From: Actinomycetota bacterium
GTDB taxonomy: Bacteria; Actinomycetota; Thermoleophilia; Gaiellales; Gaiellaceae
Assembly (NCBI GenBank): GCA_013811645.1
Contig: JACCUU010000218.1
Span: forward strand, 1 to 5,324
DNA: 5,324 nt
Direction: 5' to 3'
Shown: positions 1 to 5,324 of the stretch, one piece after another
Layout of the letters: each line of letters starts with the position of its first letter
How positions within the stretch are numbered: position 1 is the stretch's first letter
Made by a program: the position numbers and the translations under genes
Notes under the pieces: generated by a model
Told to the model about the DNA's origin: nothing
Seen by the model: the letters and a program-made list of their open reading frames with translations, nothing else
Databases searched by the model: none

Positions 1-473
1 GGCTCGGCCCCGCCGGACTCGCGAGCAACCTCGTCGAGCGGCGCCGTATCCGCCTCCAGCCTGAGCGCGTCGCGGGCGGCGCCGAGGCCTCCCGACCCGA
101 GGCGAGCCGCGGTCGCAGCCCACGCCGCGCCGTCGCCGTTCCCGCCCTGAGCGCGGGCCTGAGCGCACAAGGAGATGAGCTCGGCCAAGTCCGCGACCGC
201 AGCCACGTTCCCCGTCGATGCGACGCGCACCAGCCCGTGCGCGTAGAGGTAGTCGCCGAGGAGCAGCGTGGTGTCGGTACCAGTCGCCGCGAACAGCCGC
301 GACCGTCCGTAGTGCACGAGGTAGCCCTCGTAGACCGTCTCCAACCCGAGTCCGAGCTCCGCTGGAGCCAGCGGCGAGAACACCGGCTCGGGACGACGCT
401 CCCCGGCCGGGAGAAGCGCGTCGGCCCAGAGCGGGCTCTCTGAGGCCGCATCGGCGGCGATCTCTTCCCACAT
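1..473 (-). CDS. Hypothetical alpha-helical protein, C terminus cut by window edge
   Basis: The frame opens at ATG 473 and stays open to base 1, giving 157 residues and no stop, so the C terminus lies off the left edge. It starts MWEEIAADAA and is rich in Ala, Leu and Gly with no membrane segment or signal peptide, so it is probably cytoplasmic and helical. The most distinctive stretch is residues 54-93: a VYEGYLVHYG segment, then LLLGDYLYAHGLVRVA. This loosely resembles the GDYLLA helix of polyprenyl diphosphate synthases, but no DDxxD metal motif is visible in the part present, so I do not assign that function. It begins 9 bases after the stop of the AI-2E permease gene and is probably co-transcribed with it. 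There is no clear Shine-Dalgarno; the upstream bases contain a GCTCGGG direct repeat. The gene is well supported by codon bias and position, but its function is unknown. Confidence 0.75.
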   Translation of the reverse strand, partial: MWEEIAADAASESPLWADALLPAGERRPEPVFSPLAPAELGLGLETVYEGYLVHYGRSRLFAATGTDTTLLLGDYLYAHGLVRVASTGNVAAVADLAELISLCAQARAQGGNGDGAAWAATAARLGSGGLGAARDALRLEADTAPLDEVARESGGAE

Positions 474-482
474 CACCCGAGC

Positions 483-1682
483 CTAGCCCGAGCGACTTGC
501 CGCTCGCGGCGGCTCCACCTGGGGAGGTTCCAGCTGCACCTCCACCGGAACTTCTGTCGCCCCCTCGTCCCAGGGTTGGAGCCGGATCCTCGGCCGGAAG
601 AAGCCCCACACCGCTCGAAGCCCCGCCATCGTGGGCAGCGCGATCAGCACGCCTGCGATCCCGTACAGCTCGCCACCTGCCAGCAGCCCGAAGATCACGA
701 GCAGCGGATGCAGGCGGAGCGCGCTCGCCATGACGTTCGGAACCACGATGTGCCCCTCCACCTGGTAGATGAAGAGGAAGAGCAGCCCGACCCACACGAC
801 CCCGACTGGATCGACGAACAGCGCGTAGATCATGGGCGGCACAGCAGAGAGCCAGGGACCGATGTACGGGATCACCTCGATGAACGCCGTCCAGAGCCCG
901 AAGAGGAGTGCGTACTCGTCTGCGCCCTCGACGAGCCCCGTCTTGCCGAGGATCCACATCCCGAGCCCTGCGCTCGTGCCGATCACGGTCGAGAGAATCG
1001 CCTGGCCCTTCACGTAGCCCCAGAGCGCGGATTCGATCTGGTTGGTCAGCGGCGGGCCGCCGTGGGGCGGGAAGCGCCCGTCGATCGAGCGTTCGAGCCG
1101 GGGCATGTCGAGGAGCATGTAGATGGAGATGACGACGATCAGGATCGCGGAGAAGAGCAGCAGCACCACGGAGATCGCAGCGCCCTGCGCGAACTCGATT
1201 CCTTCCTGTACGTATCCGGAGATCTCGCCGGTGCCAAGCGAGTCGATCCATTCGTTGACCTGCTCGCGAACCTTGATGCTTGCGAGGCCGTGGTCGTCGA
1301 GCCAGATCTGCAGCCCGTCGATGTCCACCTCGGCCGCGGTCTGACCGGTCACCGAGTGGACGTCGGTCACGTAGTCGTCCACTCGCTCGGCGGCATTGCG
1401 GGCCTGGTCGAACGCGACGACGCCGATCGCGATCAAGAGCGCGACGACGGTCGCCGCGAAGATCGCGTACACGACCAGCACCGAGAGCGAGCGCGGAACC
1501 CTGAGGCGCGTCAGGTCCCGGACGAGCGGGTTCAGCATGAACGCGATCACCGAGGCGGTGAGAAAGAGGAAGAGGACGTGGCCGAGCGTGCCGACCAGGA
1601 GAAACCCGAGCAAGAGCAGCACGGGCAGGCCGACGAGCTGAATCCATCGCGGAATCTGGATCGTGGGGCCGGGGCCGGCCAT
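483..1682 (-). CDS. AI-2E family transporter (PerM/YdiK-type membrane permease)
   Basis: This 399-residue integral membrane protein has the full AI-2E transporter family architecture (formerly UPF0118/DUF20; about 350-400 residues). Hydrophobic segments lie near 13-30, 33-53 and 65-91, then a polar extracytoplasmic region of about 75 residues (92-165), then segments near 168-192, 222-246, 257-290, 292-308 and 325-360. Family hallmarks are the IPYIGPW loop (271-277) followed by AVPP, the QVEGHIVVPNVM stretch (307-318), LHPL (324-327) and a Gly-rich GELYGIAGVLIALP segment (337-350). The C-terminal tail after 362 is acidic and Pro-rich, presumably cytoplasmic. Members export or exchange small molecules (AI-2 in E. 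coli TqsA, Na+/H+ exchange in some others); the substrate here cannot be read from sequence. ATG 1682 is chosen because the only upstream in-frame ATG (1766) is followed by a stop codon. No Shine-Dalgarno is seen; a TACGAT hexamer lies 6 bases upstream. Confidence 0.93.
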   Translation of the reverse strand: MAGPGPTIQIPRWIQLVGLPVLLLLGFLLVGTLGHVLFLFLTASVIAFMLNPLVRDLTRLRVPRSLSVLVVYAIFAATVVALLIAIGVVAFDQARNAAERVDDYVTDVHSVTGQTAAEVDIDGLQIWLDDHGLASIKVREQVNEWIDSLGTGEISGYVQEGIEFAQGAAISVVLLLFSAILIVVISIYMLLDMPRLERSIDGRFPPHGGPPLTNQIESALWGYVKGQAILSTVIGTSAGLGMWILGKTGLVEGADEYALLFGLWTAFIEVIPYIGPWLSAVPPMIYALFVDPVGVVWVGLLFLFIYQVEGHIVVPNVMASALRLHPLLVIFGLLAGGELYGIAGVLIALPTMAGLRAVWGFFRPRIRLQPWDEGATEVPVEVQLEPPQVEPPRAASRSG

Positions 1683-1688
1683 CGCCGG

Positions 1689-1694
1689 ATCGTA
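1689..1694 (-). promoter_or_regulatory. Candidate -10 hexamer (TACGAT) for the AI-2E permease gene
   Basis: Read on the minus strand, TACGAT matches the TAnnnT core of a sigma-70 type -10 element. It ends 6 bases before ATG 1682, which would put transcription start at or next to the first base of the start codon. No convincing -35 box is seen 16-19 bases upstream. The call rests on position and on the similar arrangement at two other starts in this window. Confidence 0.4.
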
Positions 1695-1712
1695 TCGCGG
1701 CCCTTCGCGCCG

Positions 1713-1722
1713 CCTCCGGAGG
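1713..1722. repeat. 10-base perfect palindrome in the divergent promoter region
   Basis: CCTCCGGAGG is a perfect inverted repeat near the middle of the 88-base gap between the divergently transcribed permease and membrane-anchored protein genes. Such a position suits an operator, but a short GC palindrome can easily occur by chance in this base composition, and it does not extend beyond 10 bases. Confidence 0.25.
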
Positions 1723-1754
1723 TCACGGGAGACTTCCTATCTCGCCTACGACCT

Positions 1755-1763
1755 TGCTACGGT
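1755..1763 (+). promoter_or_regulatory. Candidate extended -10 element (TGCTACGGT)
   Basis: TGCTACGGT fits the extended -10 pattern TGnTAnnnT. The hexamer TACGGT (1758-1763) ends 7 bases before ATG 1771, so the predicted +1 coincides with, or lies one base before, that ATG. A poor -35 candidate (TTCCTA, 1734-1739) lies 18 bases upstream. The element argues for ATG 1771 as a leaderless start rather than ATG 1765, which would lie upstream of the predicted +1. Confidence 0.5.
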
Positions 1764-1770
1764 CATGGAA

Positions 1771-2538
1771 ATGGCAACTCCGCGCTCACGGCATGCCGCC
1801 AGGCTGCGTGCCCACAGGCGACGGGCTCAGGCGAGAGCACGGTGGTTTGCGGTCGCCATGGTGGTCGGCGTGGTCGCCGTCGCGACGCTGCTCCTGACGG
1901 CGTTCGACGACAACGCCGTGCCGAGCTCCGCGGGAGCTCCTGGGGCGGCTCCGCTGCCCGTCACCTCGGCACCGCCCGAGCCACAGGTGCTCGCCACCGT
2001 CGGCAACCTCCGCGTGCAATCGCCCGTCGCCCAAGGCGGTGTGACAGCGGTGGGATTCCACGGGTCGGACGAGGGTGCGCTCGAGCTTCACCCCGTGGGA
2101 CCGCAGGCCAACGAGGGATTGCTCGCACGGCTCTGGCGCAAGATCACCGGCTACTCCCGAGAGGGGCTCGCCTGGTATCAGCTCGAAGGCGGAGCACTTC
2201 GAACGCTGGACGTCGGCGCGGTCGCGGGAACCGACGTCTATTCACCCGTCGACGGGACGGTGATCGCGATTCGAGCCCAGCTCGTCTCGGGCCGCAAGAT
2301 CGGCGCAGAGATCGAGCTGAGGCCGACGTCTGCGCCGTCACTCGTCGTCTCGCTCCAGAACGTGCGGCCCGACACGGGGCTCACGGTGGGGGCCAACGTC
2401 GCTGCCGGCTCCTCGAAGCTCGGGCGGGTCGCAGACATCAGCAAGCTCGAGCGGCAGGCGCTCGCGCGCTTCGCCGCCGACGGCGGCAACAACGTCGCGA
2501 TCCAGGTCTATCTCTCGGCGACGCTCGGCGTTCCGTGA
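1771..2538 (+). CDS. Membrane-anchored protein with degenerate M23/lipoyl-like beta domain
   Basis: The 255-residue product has a very basic N terminus (many Arg/His, residues 5-24), one hydrophobic helix (25-45), a Pro/Ala/Ser-rich linker (about 48-72) and then a soluble domain, so it is probably a type II membrane protein with its C-terminal domain outside the cell. Residues 147-247 resemble the beta barrel of M23 peptidases: GTDVYSPVDGTVIAI (153-167) matches the usual G-x-x-V-x-A-x-x-dG-x-V core, VVSLQNV (192-198) sits where a His-containing strand would be, and GLTVGANVAAGSSKLGRV (203-220) matches the 'V.aGd.V..G..iG.vG' turn. The zinc ligands (HxxxD and HxH) are missing, so it is probably non-catalytic. 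ATG 1771 was chosen over ATG 1765 because of the -10 element; the frame is also open further upstream but would overlap the divergent permease gene. The YmdB-like gene follows 15 bases later in the same frame. Its function is otherwise unknown. Confidence 0.8.
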   Translation: MATPRSRHAARLRAHRRRAQARARWFAVAMVVGVVAVATLLLTAFDDNAVPSSAGAPGAAPLPVTSAPPEPQVLATVGNLRVQSPVAQGGVTAVGFHGSDEGALELHPVGPQANEGLLARLWRKITGYSREGLAWYQLEGGALRTLDVGAVAGTDVYSPVDGTVIAIRAQLVSGRKIGAEIELRPTSAPSLVVSLQNVRPDTGLTVGANVAAGSSKLGRVADISKLERQALARFAADGGNNVAIQVYLSATLGVP

Positions 2539-2540
2539 CA

Positions 2541-2546
2541 TAAAGT
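2541..2546 (+). promoter_or_regulatory. Candidate -10 hexamer (TAAAGT) for the phosphodiesterase gene
   Basis: TAAAGT (TAnnnT) lies just after the TGA stop of the upstream gene and ends 7 bases before CTG 2554. This is the same spacing as between TACGGT and ATG 1771. It is one of the few AT-rich spots in the region. No good -35 box is visible, and co-transcription with the upstream gene is equally possible. Confidence 0.4.
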
Positions 2547-2553
2547 CCCGGCC

Positions 2554-3339
2554 CTGCGCATCCTGTTCATCGCCGATGTCGTGGGCGCTCCGGGCCGGAG
2601 TGCGCTCGACGCGCTGCTGCCGACCCTGCGGAGCGACCTCGATATCGACGTCTGCGTCGTGAACGGCGAGAACGCCGCCGACGGGATCGGGATCACGCCT
2701 CGCCTCGCAGACCGGCTACTGGCTGCCGGCGCCGACGTGATCACACTCGGAAACCACGCCTTCCGGCGCTCCGAGATCGGCCCCTACATCGAAGGATCGG
2801 ACCGGCTCATCCGTCCCGCCAACGCCTCGAAGAACACGCCCGGGCGTGGCCTGACAGTCGTGTCCACGTCGAACGGGGCCCGGCTGGCCGTGATCAACGT
2901 TCTCGGGTCGCTCTTCCTCGACCCGGCCACTTCGATGTTCGAGGTTGTCGACGAGCTCGTCGATCAGGCTGTCTCGCAGACGCCGCTCGTGCTCGTCGAC
3001 GTGCACGCCGAGGCAACGAGCGAGAAGGTCGCGCTCGCACGCTGGCTCGACGGACGGGTGACGGCGGTCGTCGGTACCCACACGCATGTCCAGACATCGG
3101 ACGCGCGCGTACTCGCGAACGGCACCGCATTCATCACGGATGCAGGCATGACCGGACCGCACGACTCCGTCATCGGGGTCGAGGCCGAGCTCGCGATCAG
3201 GCGCATGCGTACCGGTCTCCCGGTGCGCTTCGAGACCGCTCAGGGAGACGTGCGAATCGAAGGCGCCGTGATCGACTGCGACTCCGGCTCGGGCAAGGCG
3301 TCTGCGATCGAGGCCATCCGCATCCCGTTTTCTGCATAG
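2554..3339 (+). CDS. ymdB: YmdB/TIGR00282 family metallophosphoesterase (cyclic nucleotide phosphodiesterase)
   Basis: This is a 261-residue cytoplasmic metallophosphoesterase of the TIGR00282/YmdB family. B. subtilis YmdB hydrolyses 2',3'- and 3',5'-cyclic nucleotides and influences biofilm and motility decisions. Metal-site motifs are all present: D8 (ADVVG), E39/N40 (NGEN), N67/H68 (GNH), H151 (DVHAEATSEK), H176/H178 (GTHTHV), then the family signature ITDAGMTG. The usual GNHTW is GNHAF here. The conserved N terminus (usually MRILFIGDVVG) reads L-R-I-L-F-I-A-D from CTG 2554; between the upstream TGA (2536-2538) and this CTG there is no ATG, GTG or TTG in frame. A GTG at 2581 exists but would delete D8 and the first beta strand. 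I therefore assign a CTG start; the resulting ligand numbering and length (family about 260-265) support it. It ends 31 bases before the converging glycosyltransferase gene. Confidence 0.93.
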   Translation: MRILFIADVVGAPGRSALDALLPTLRSDLDIDVCVVNGENAADGIGITPRLADRLLAAGADVITLGNHAFRRSEIGPYIEGSDRLIRPANASKNTPGRGLTVVSTSNGARLAVINVLGSLFLDPATSMFEVVDELVDQAVSQTPLVLVDVHAEATSEKVALARWLDGRVTAVVGTHTHVQTSDARVLANGTAFITDAGMTGPHDSVIGVEAELAIRRMRTGLPVRFETAQGDVRIEGAVIDCDSGSGKASAIEAIRIPFSA

Positions 3340-3349
3340 GGAAGGGTCC

Positions 3350-3368
3350 GCGGGCGCGAAGAGCCCGC
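3350..3368. terminator. GC-rich hairpin between convergent genes, possible bidirectional terminator
   Basis: GCGGGC (3350-3355) and GCCCGC (3363-3368) form a perfect 6-bp stem around a 7-base loop, in the 31-base gap between the YmdB-like stop (3339) and the stop of the converging glycosyltransferase gene (3371). An outer GAAG (3341-3344)/CTTC (3369-3372) pairing could lengthen it with a bulge. There is no T-tract on either side, so this is at best a non-canonical terminator. Position is the main support. Confidence 0.4.
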
Positions 3369-3370
3369 CT

Positions 3371-5113
3371 TCAGGGATCCTGCGCGACCGGAATCCGCGG
3401 AAGCGGATTGCGGTCTTGCGCCGAAGATTCGCCGTTCTCCTGATCGACCGGCGGGCGCGGAATCAGGAGCCAGAGCAGGACGAAGGGCAAAAACCAGGGC
3501 AGATACAGATAGAACCAGTGGGTCAGGGTGAGCTGAAACGCGACCAGGATCGAGGCGGTCAGCGCGGCGAGCTCGATCGGGCCCTTCTCCCGTGGCACGA
3601 ACGCGACAACGACTGCCAGGGCTACGGCGAGAACGGCGAATGCGGGCTGCAGGAACCCCAGGTCGGGGATCCCCTCCGCGTGGTACTGGCCCCACCCCCA
3701 GAGCGAGAACGGCGAGTCGCGTCCTGCCTGGAAGCCGACGGTGCGGCTCCAGAAGGTCCGAATCGCATCCCAGAGATCGGGCTCGAGCAGCAGGATCACG
3801 AACGAGACCAGCGTGGCGAGGGCGAACGCGAGCGCGAAGCGCACGAGGCGACGCAGCTCGAGGGTCGGATAGCTGGCCCAGAGCGGTGCGAGGAGCAGTC
3901 CTCCGAACTTCGTCCAGCCCGCGAGCGCGACCGCCGTGCCGCGTGCCCACACCGACGAGGCGAGCCAAAAACCGAAGACGAGGAACGCGGGCATGATCGT
4001 GTCGTTCGTGTTCGCGTTCAAGGCGTACGCCGTGAACGGGTAGGCGCACCAGGCGAACGCCAGCATGGCCGCGAGCCGGACGCCGCCGAAGCGAAGCCCG
4101 ACGAGCCCGAGCCCGACGATCGTCAGCAGGTCGAACAGGATCGACGTCGCGTGCGCGCCGGGAAGCGAATCCCACTTTCCGCTCCAAGGAAAGGCAAGCG
4201 TCGCGGGAACATAGGCGGCGTACGCAACCGGGCCGTAGGTATCCCCACGCTCGATCGCCGCTTCGCAGCGCCCATTGGTCTGGATCCGCTCGCGGACGTT
4301 GCCGTCGGCATCCTTTGGGCCGCACTCCTCGAGATCCCCTCGCTGCGGCATGTTTCCGTACGGAGCCTCACCGTCCAGGATGCGGCTGGCGCCGACGACA
4401 CCCGCGAGTCCAACGTCGATCACGCCGCGCGGCGCCTCGACGTTCAGGCCGACCCGGAATCCGAGGAAGAAGATAGCCGCCGCTGCGAAGACCCACGTGG
4501 GCCAGACCGGTCGGAGCGCGCTCTCGCGCTTGCGAATGCCTACCCAGACGCTTCTCCCGAGCAGGTAGCCGAGCACCGGATACACGAGCGGCACGCTGGC
4601 GAAGATCTCTCCGCGGCTGAAGAACGCGAGCGAGACGGAGAACGAGAGCAGGACGAGCAGATCGGCGTTTCGCACGGACACGGGACGGCGTAGGTCGGCG
4701 AGCCCCACGAAGAAAACGAGACAAAACGCCAGCCAGACGTATGGCTTCAGGAGCGTCTTGCCGCCGAACGACCCCTTTCCCCCTCGCGCCATTCCCCAGG
4801 CGACCTGCGGGCCCGTTCGCACCTCGCTGACGCTCTCGCTGGTGTCGTGAACGACCGCCTGGGCGATCTGACCGGCCTCGCCGGACCAGGCTTTCACGAG
4901 CCAGGTTCTCGTCTCCTCACGGAAGGTCGCCGAGGTCGTCGGATCCGGCGGGTAACGCTCGAGCCAGCTCGCCACCTTGGGATGAGCGAGCGCGACGGCG
5001 ATCGCCTGCTCATCGGTGAGACGTGCGGTCTCCTGGCCGGTGGCTGCCATGGCTGGACACGCAAGGACTCCGCCGGTCAGGACGACGGCCGCCACGGCGA
5101 GAAGAGATCTCAG
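3371..5113 (-). CDS. Multi-spanning GT-C-type glycosyltransferase candidate with N-terminal extracytoplasmic domain
   Basis: The protein is 580 residues from CTG 5113 (574 from GTG 5095); positions below use the GTG numbering. An export signal (hydrophobic to about 18) precedes a soluble domain (21-112) containing TDEQAIAVALAHP, YPPDP and RTWLVKAWS, then TGPQVAWGMARG; its helix-then-strand order faintly recalls PepSY domains. About ten hydrophobic segments follow (near 117-133, 145-160, 165-183, 199-215, 314-335, 338-357, 366-382, 416-437, 483-500, 508-545). The region ASRILDGEAPYGNMP (236-250), TYGPVAYAAYVP (286-297) and NANTND (360-365), then WTKFGGLLLAPLWA, resembles DUF2029/GT87-like GT-C transferases, which use polyprenyl-phosphate sugars on the outer membrane face. 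C258 and C277 in the polar loop could form a disulfide. It overlaps the GtrA-like gene by 4 bases. The CTG start supplies the basic residue (R2) a signal peptide needs; GTG 5095 lacks one. Acceptor and sugar are unknown; another integral membrane role is possible. Confidence 0.75.
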   Translation of the reverse strand: MRSLLAVAAVVLTGGVLACPAMAATGQETARLTDEQAIAVALAHPKVASWLERYPPDPTTSATFREETRTWLVKAWSGEAGQIAQAVVHDTSESVSEVRTGPQVAWGMARGGKGSFGGKTLLKPYVWLAFCLVFFVGLADLRRPVSVRNADLLVLLSFSVSLAFFSRGEIFASVPLVYPVLGYLLGRSVWVGIRKRESALRPVWPTWVFAAAAIFFLGFRVGLNVEAPRGVIDVGLAGVVGASRILDGEAPYGNMPQRGDLEECGPKDADGNVRERIQTNGRCEAAIERGDTYGPVAYAAYVPATLAFPWSGKWDSLPGAHATSILFDLLTIVGLGLVGLRFGGVRLAAMLAFAWCAYPFTAYALNANTNDTIMPAFLVFGFWLASSVWARGTAVALAGWTKFGGLLLAPLWASYPTLELRRLVRFALAFALATLVSFVILLLEPDLWDAIRTFWSRTVGFQAGRDSPFSLWGWGQYHAEGIPDLGFLQPAFAVLAVALAVVVAFVPREKGPIELAALTASILVAFQLTLTHWFYLYLPWFLPFVLLWLLIPRPPVDQENGESSAQDRNPLPRIPVAQDP

Positions 5114-5324
5114 CGGGTGCGAGTGGGCCCGAACGACCAGAGCTTATTACCGACGAAGTTGATCGGCGTGACCAACACGATCGCGATCGCCTGGCCGACG
5201 ATCTCCGGCAGACCGATCTCGACGAGCATGGCGAGAGCCAGGAGATTGGCAACGAGAGCGATCGCGGAGACGACGAAGAACCGCATGCCCTGGTAAGCGA
5301 CGCTCCCTCGCTGCTCGCGAAACG
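5110..5324 (-). CDS. GtrA-family membrane protein, C-terminal half (start beyond right edge)
   Basis: The last 70 codons of a minus-strand gene are present, from base 5322 to the TGA at 5110-5112; the N terminus is beyond the window. Two hydrophobic helices are visible (residues about 15-34 and 38-58 of the fragment), separated by a short EIGLPE loop. The ending NFVGNKLWSF is the typical close of PF04138 (GtrA) proteins, whose last helix runs into an 'nF..n+.w.F' motif. Whole family members have about 120-160 residues and four helices, so this is the second half. GtrA proteins are proposed to flip undecaprenyl-phosphate-linked sugars or to partner with polyisoprenyl-phosphate glycosyltransferases. 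Its overlap with the downstream GT-C candidate fits that role, with the GtrA-like protein supplying lipid-linked sugar. The tail GPTRTR is short and basic. Confidence 0.85.
   Translation of the reverse strand, partial: FREQRGSVAYQGMRFFVVSAIALVANLLALAMLVEIGLPEIVGQAIAIVLVTPINFVGNKLWSFGPTRTR

Noticed and set aside
474..496. GCTCGGG direct repeat upstream of the left partial gene
   Set aside because: It is seven bases, twice, partly inside the permease's C-terminal codons; nothing supports a function beyond chance.
1663..1770. Start of the membrane-anchored protein at the upstream ATG 1663
   Set aside because: It would overlap the divergent permease gene and place the promoter elements inside the coding region. 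The basic n-region and membrane helix follow naturally from ATG 1771.
576..2543. A very long plus-strand open frame antisense to the permease gene and running into the next gene
   Set aside because: Its product is dominated by Arg, Glu, Asp and His in low-complexity order, as expected for a complementary-frame shadow in GC-rich DNA. The minus-strand permease explains the first part and the membrane-anchored gene the second.
2581..3339. Start of the phosphodiesterase at GTG 2581
   Set aside because: It removes the first beta strand and the D8 metal ligand that are conserved in the family.
3240..4325. A 361-codon minus-strand open frame in another phase of the glycosyltransferase gene
   Set aside because: It is Arg/Ala/Pro-rich noise and crosses the convergent boundary into the YmdB-like gene. 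The other phase has coherent hydrophobic segments and family-like motifs.
3416..4693. A 425-codon plus-strand open frame opposite the glycosyltransferase
   Set aside because: Its composition is charged and repetitive (Arg, Glu, Asp, Gln) with no motif or fold-like pattern, while the opposite strand encodes clear membrane helices.
5141..5149. TAATAAGCT on the minus strand as a promoter for the glycosyltransferase gene
   Set aside because: It lies inside the GtrA-like coding sequence (Asn-Lys-Leu codons of a conserved motif), and the spacing to any in-frame start does not match the other starts. Co-transcription explains expression.

Overview
This is a GC-rich (estimated by eye at 65-70%), gene-dense bacterial window. 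The codon bias (third positions almost all G or C), the AI-2E family permease, the YmdB-type phosphodiesterase, the GtrA/GT-C envelope pair and the near absence of Shine-Dalgarno sequences suggest a high-GC actinobacterium. The class Thermoleophilia (Gaiellales/Solirubrobacterales) is my best guess, by impression only. I see no tRNA, rRNA, CRISPR array, insertion sequence or phage gene.

Layout: (1) Left block, minus strand, 1-1682: an AI-2E family membrane permease is followed after 9 bases by a small-residue-rich alpha-helical protein of unknown function that runs off the left edge. (2) An 88-base divergent promoter region, 1683-1770. (3) Middle block, plus strand, 1771-3339: a single-pass membrane-anchored protein with a degenerate M23/lipoyl-like beta domain, then a TIGR00282/YmdB family metallophosphoesterase 15 bases downstream. 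(4) A 31-base convergent gap with a GC-rich hairpin. (5) Right block, minus strand, 3371-5324: the C-terminal half of a GtrA-family membrane protein overlaps the start of a secreted-leader, multi-spanning GT-C-type glycosyltransferase candidate. This pair probably handles a polyprenyl-phosphate-linked sugar at the cell envelope.

The most informative features are the translation starts. The phosphodiesterase has no ATG, GTG or TTG at its conserved N terminus. Starting it at CTG 2554 restores the first metal ligand and puts the ligands at the numbering I recall for B. subtilis YmdB (D8, E39, N67). Three starts (ATG 1682 minus, ATG 1771 plus, CTG 2554 plus) each follow a TAnnnT hexamer by only 6-7 bases, which is the geometry of leaderless mRNAs. 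The glycosyltransferase may also start at a CTG, fused to the GtrA stop as CTGA. Apart from these, the window looks like ordinary chromosomal housekeeping and envelope genes. I did not find a convincing new multi-gene system.
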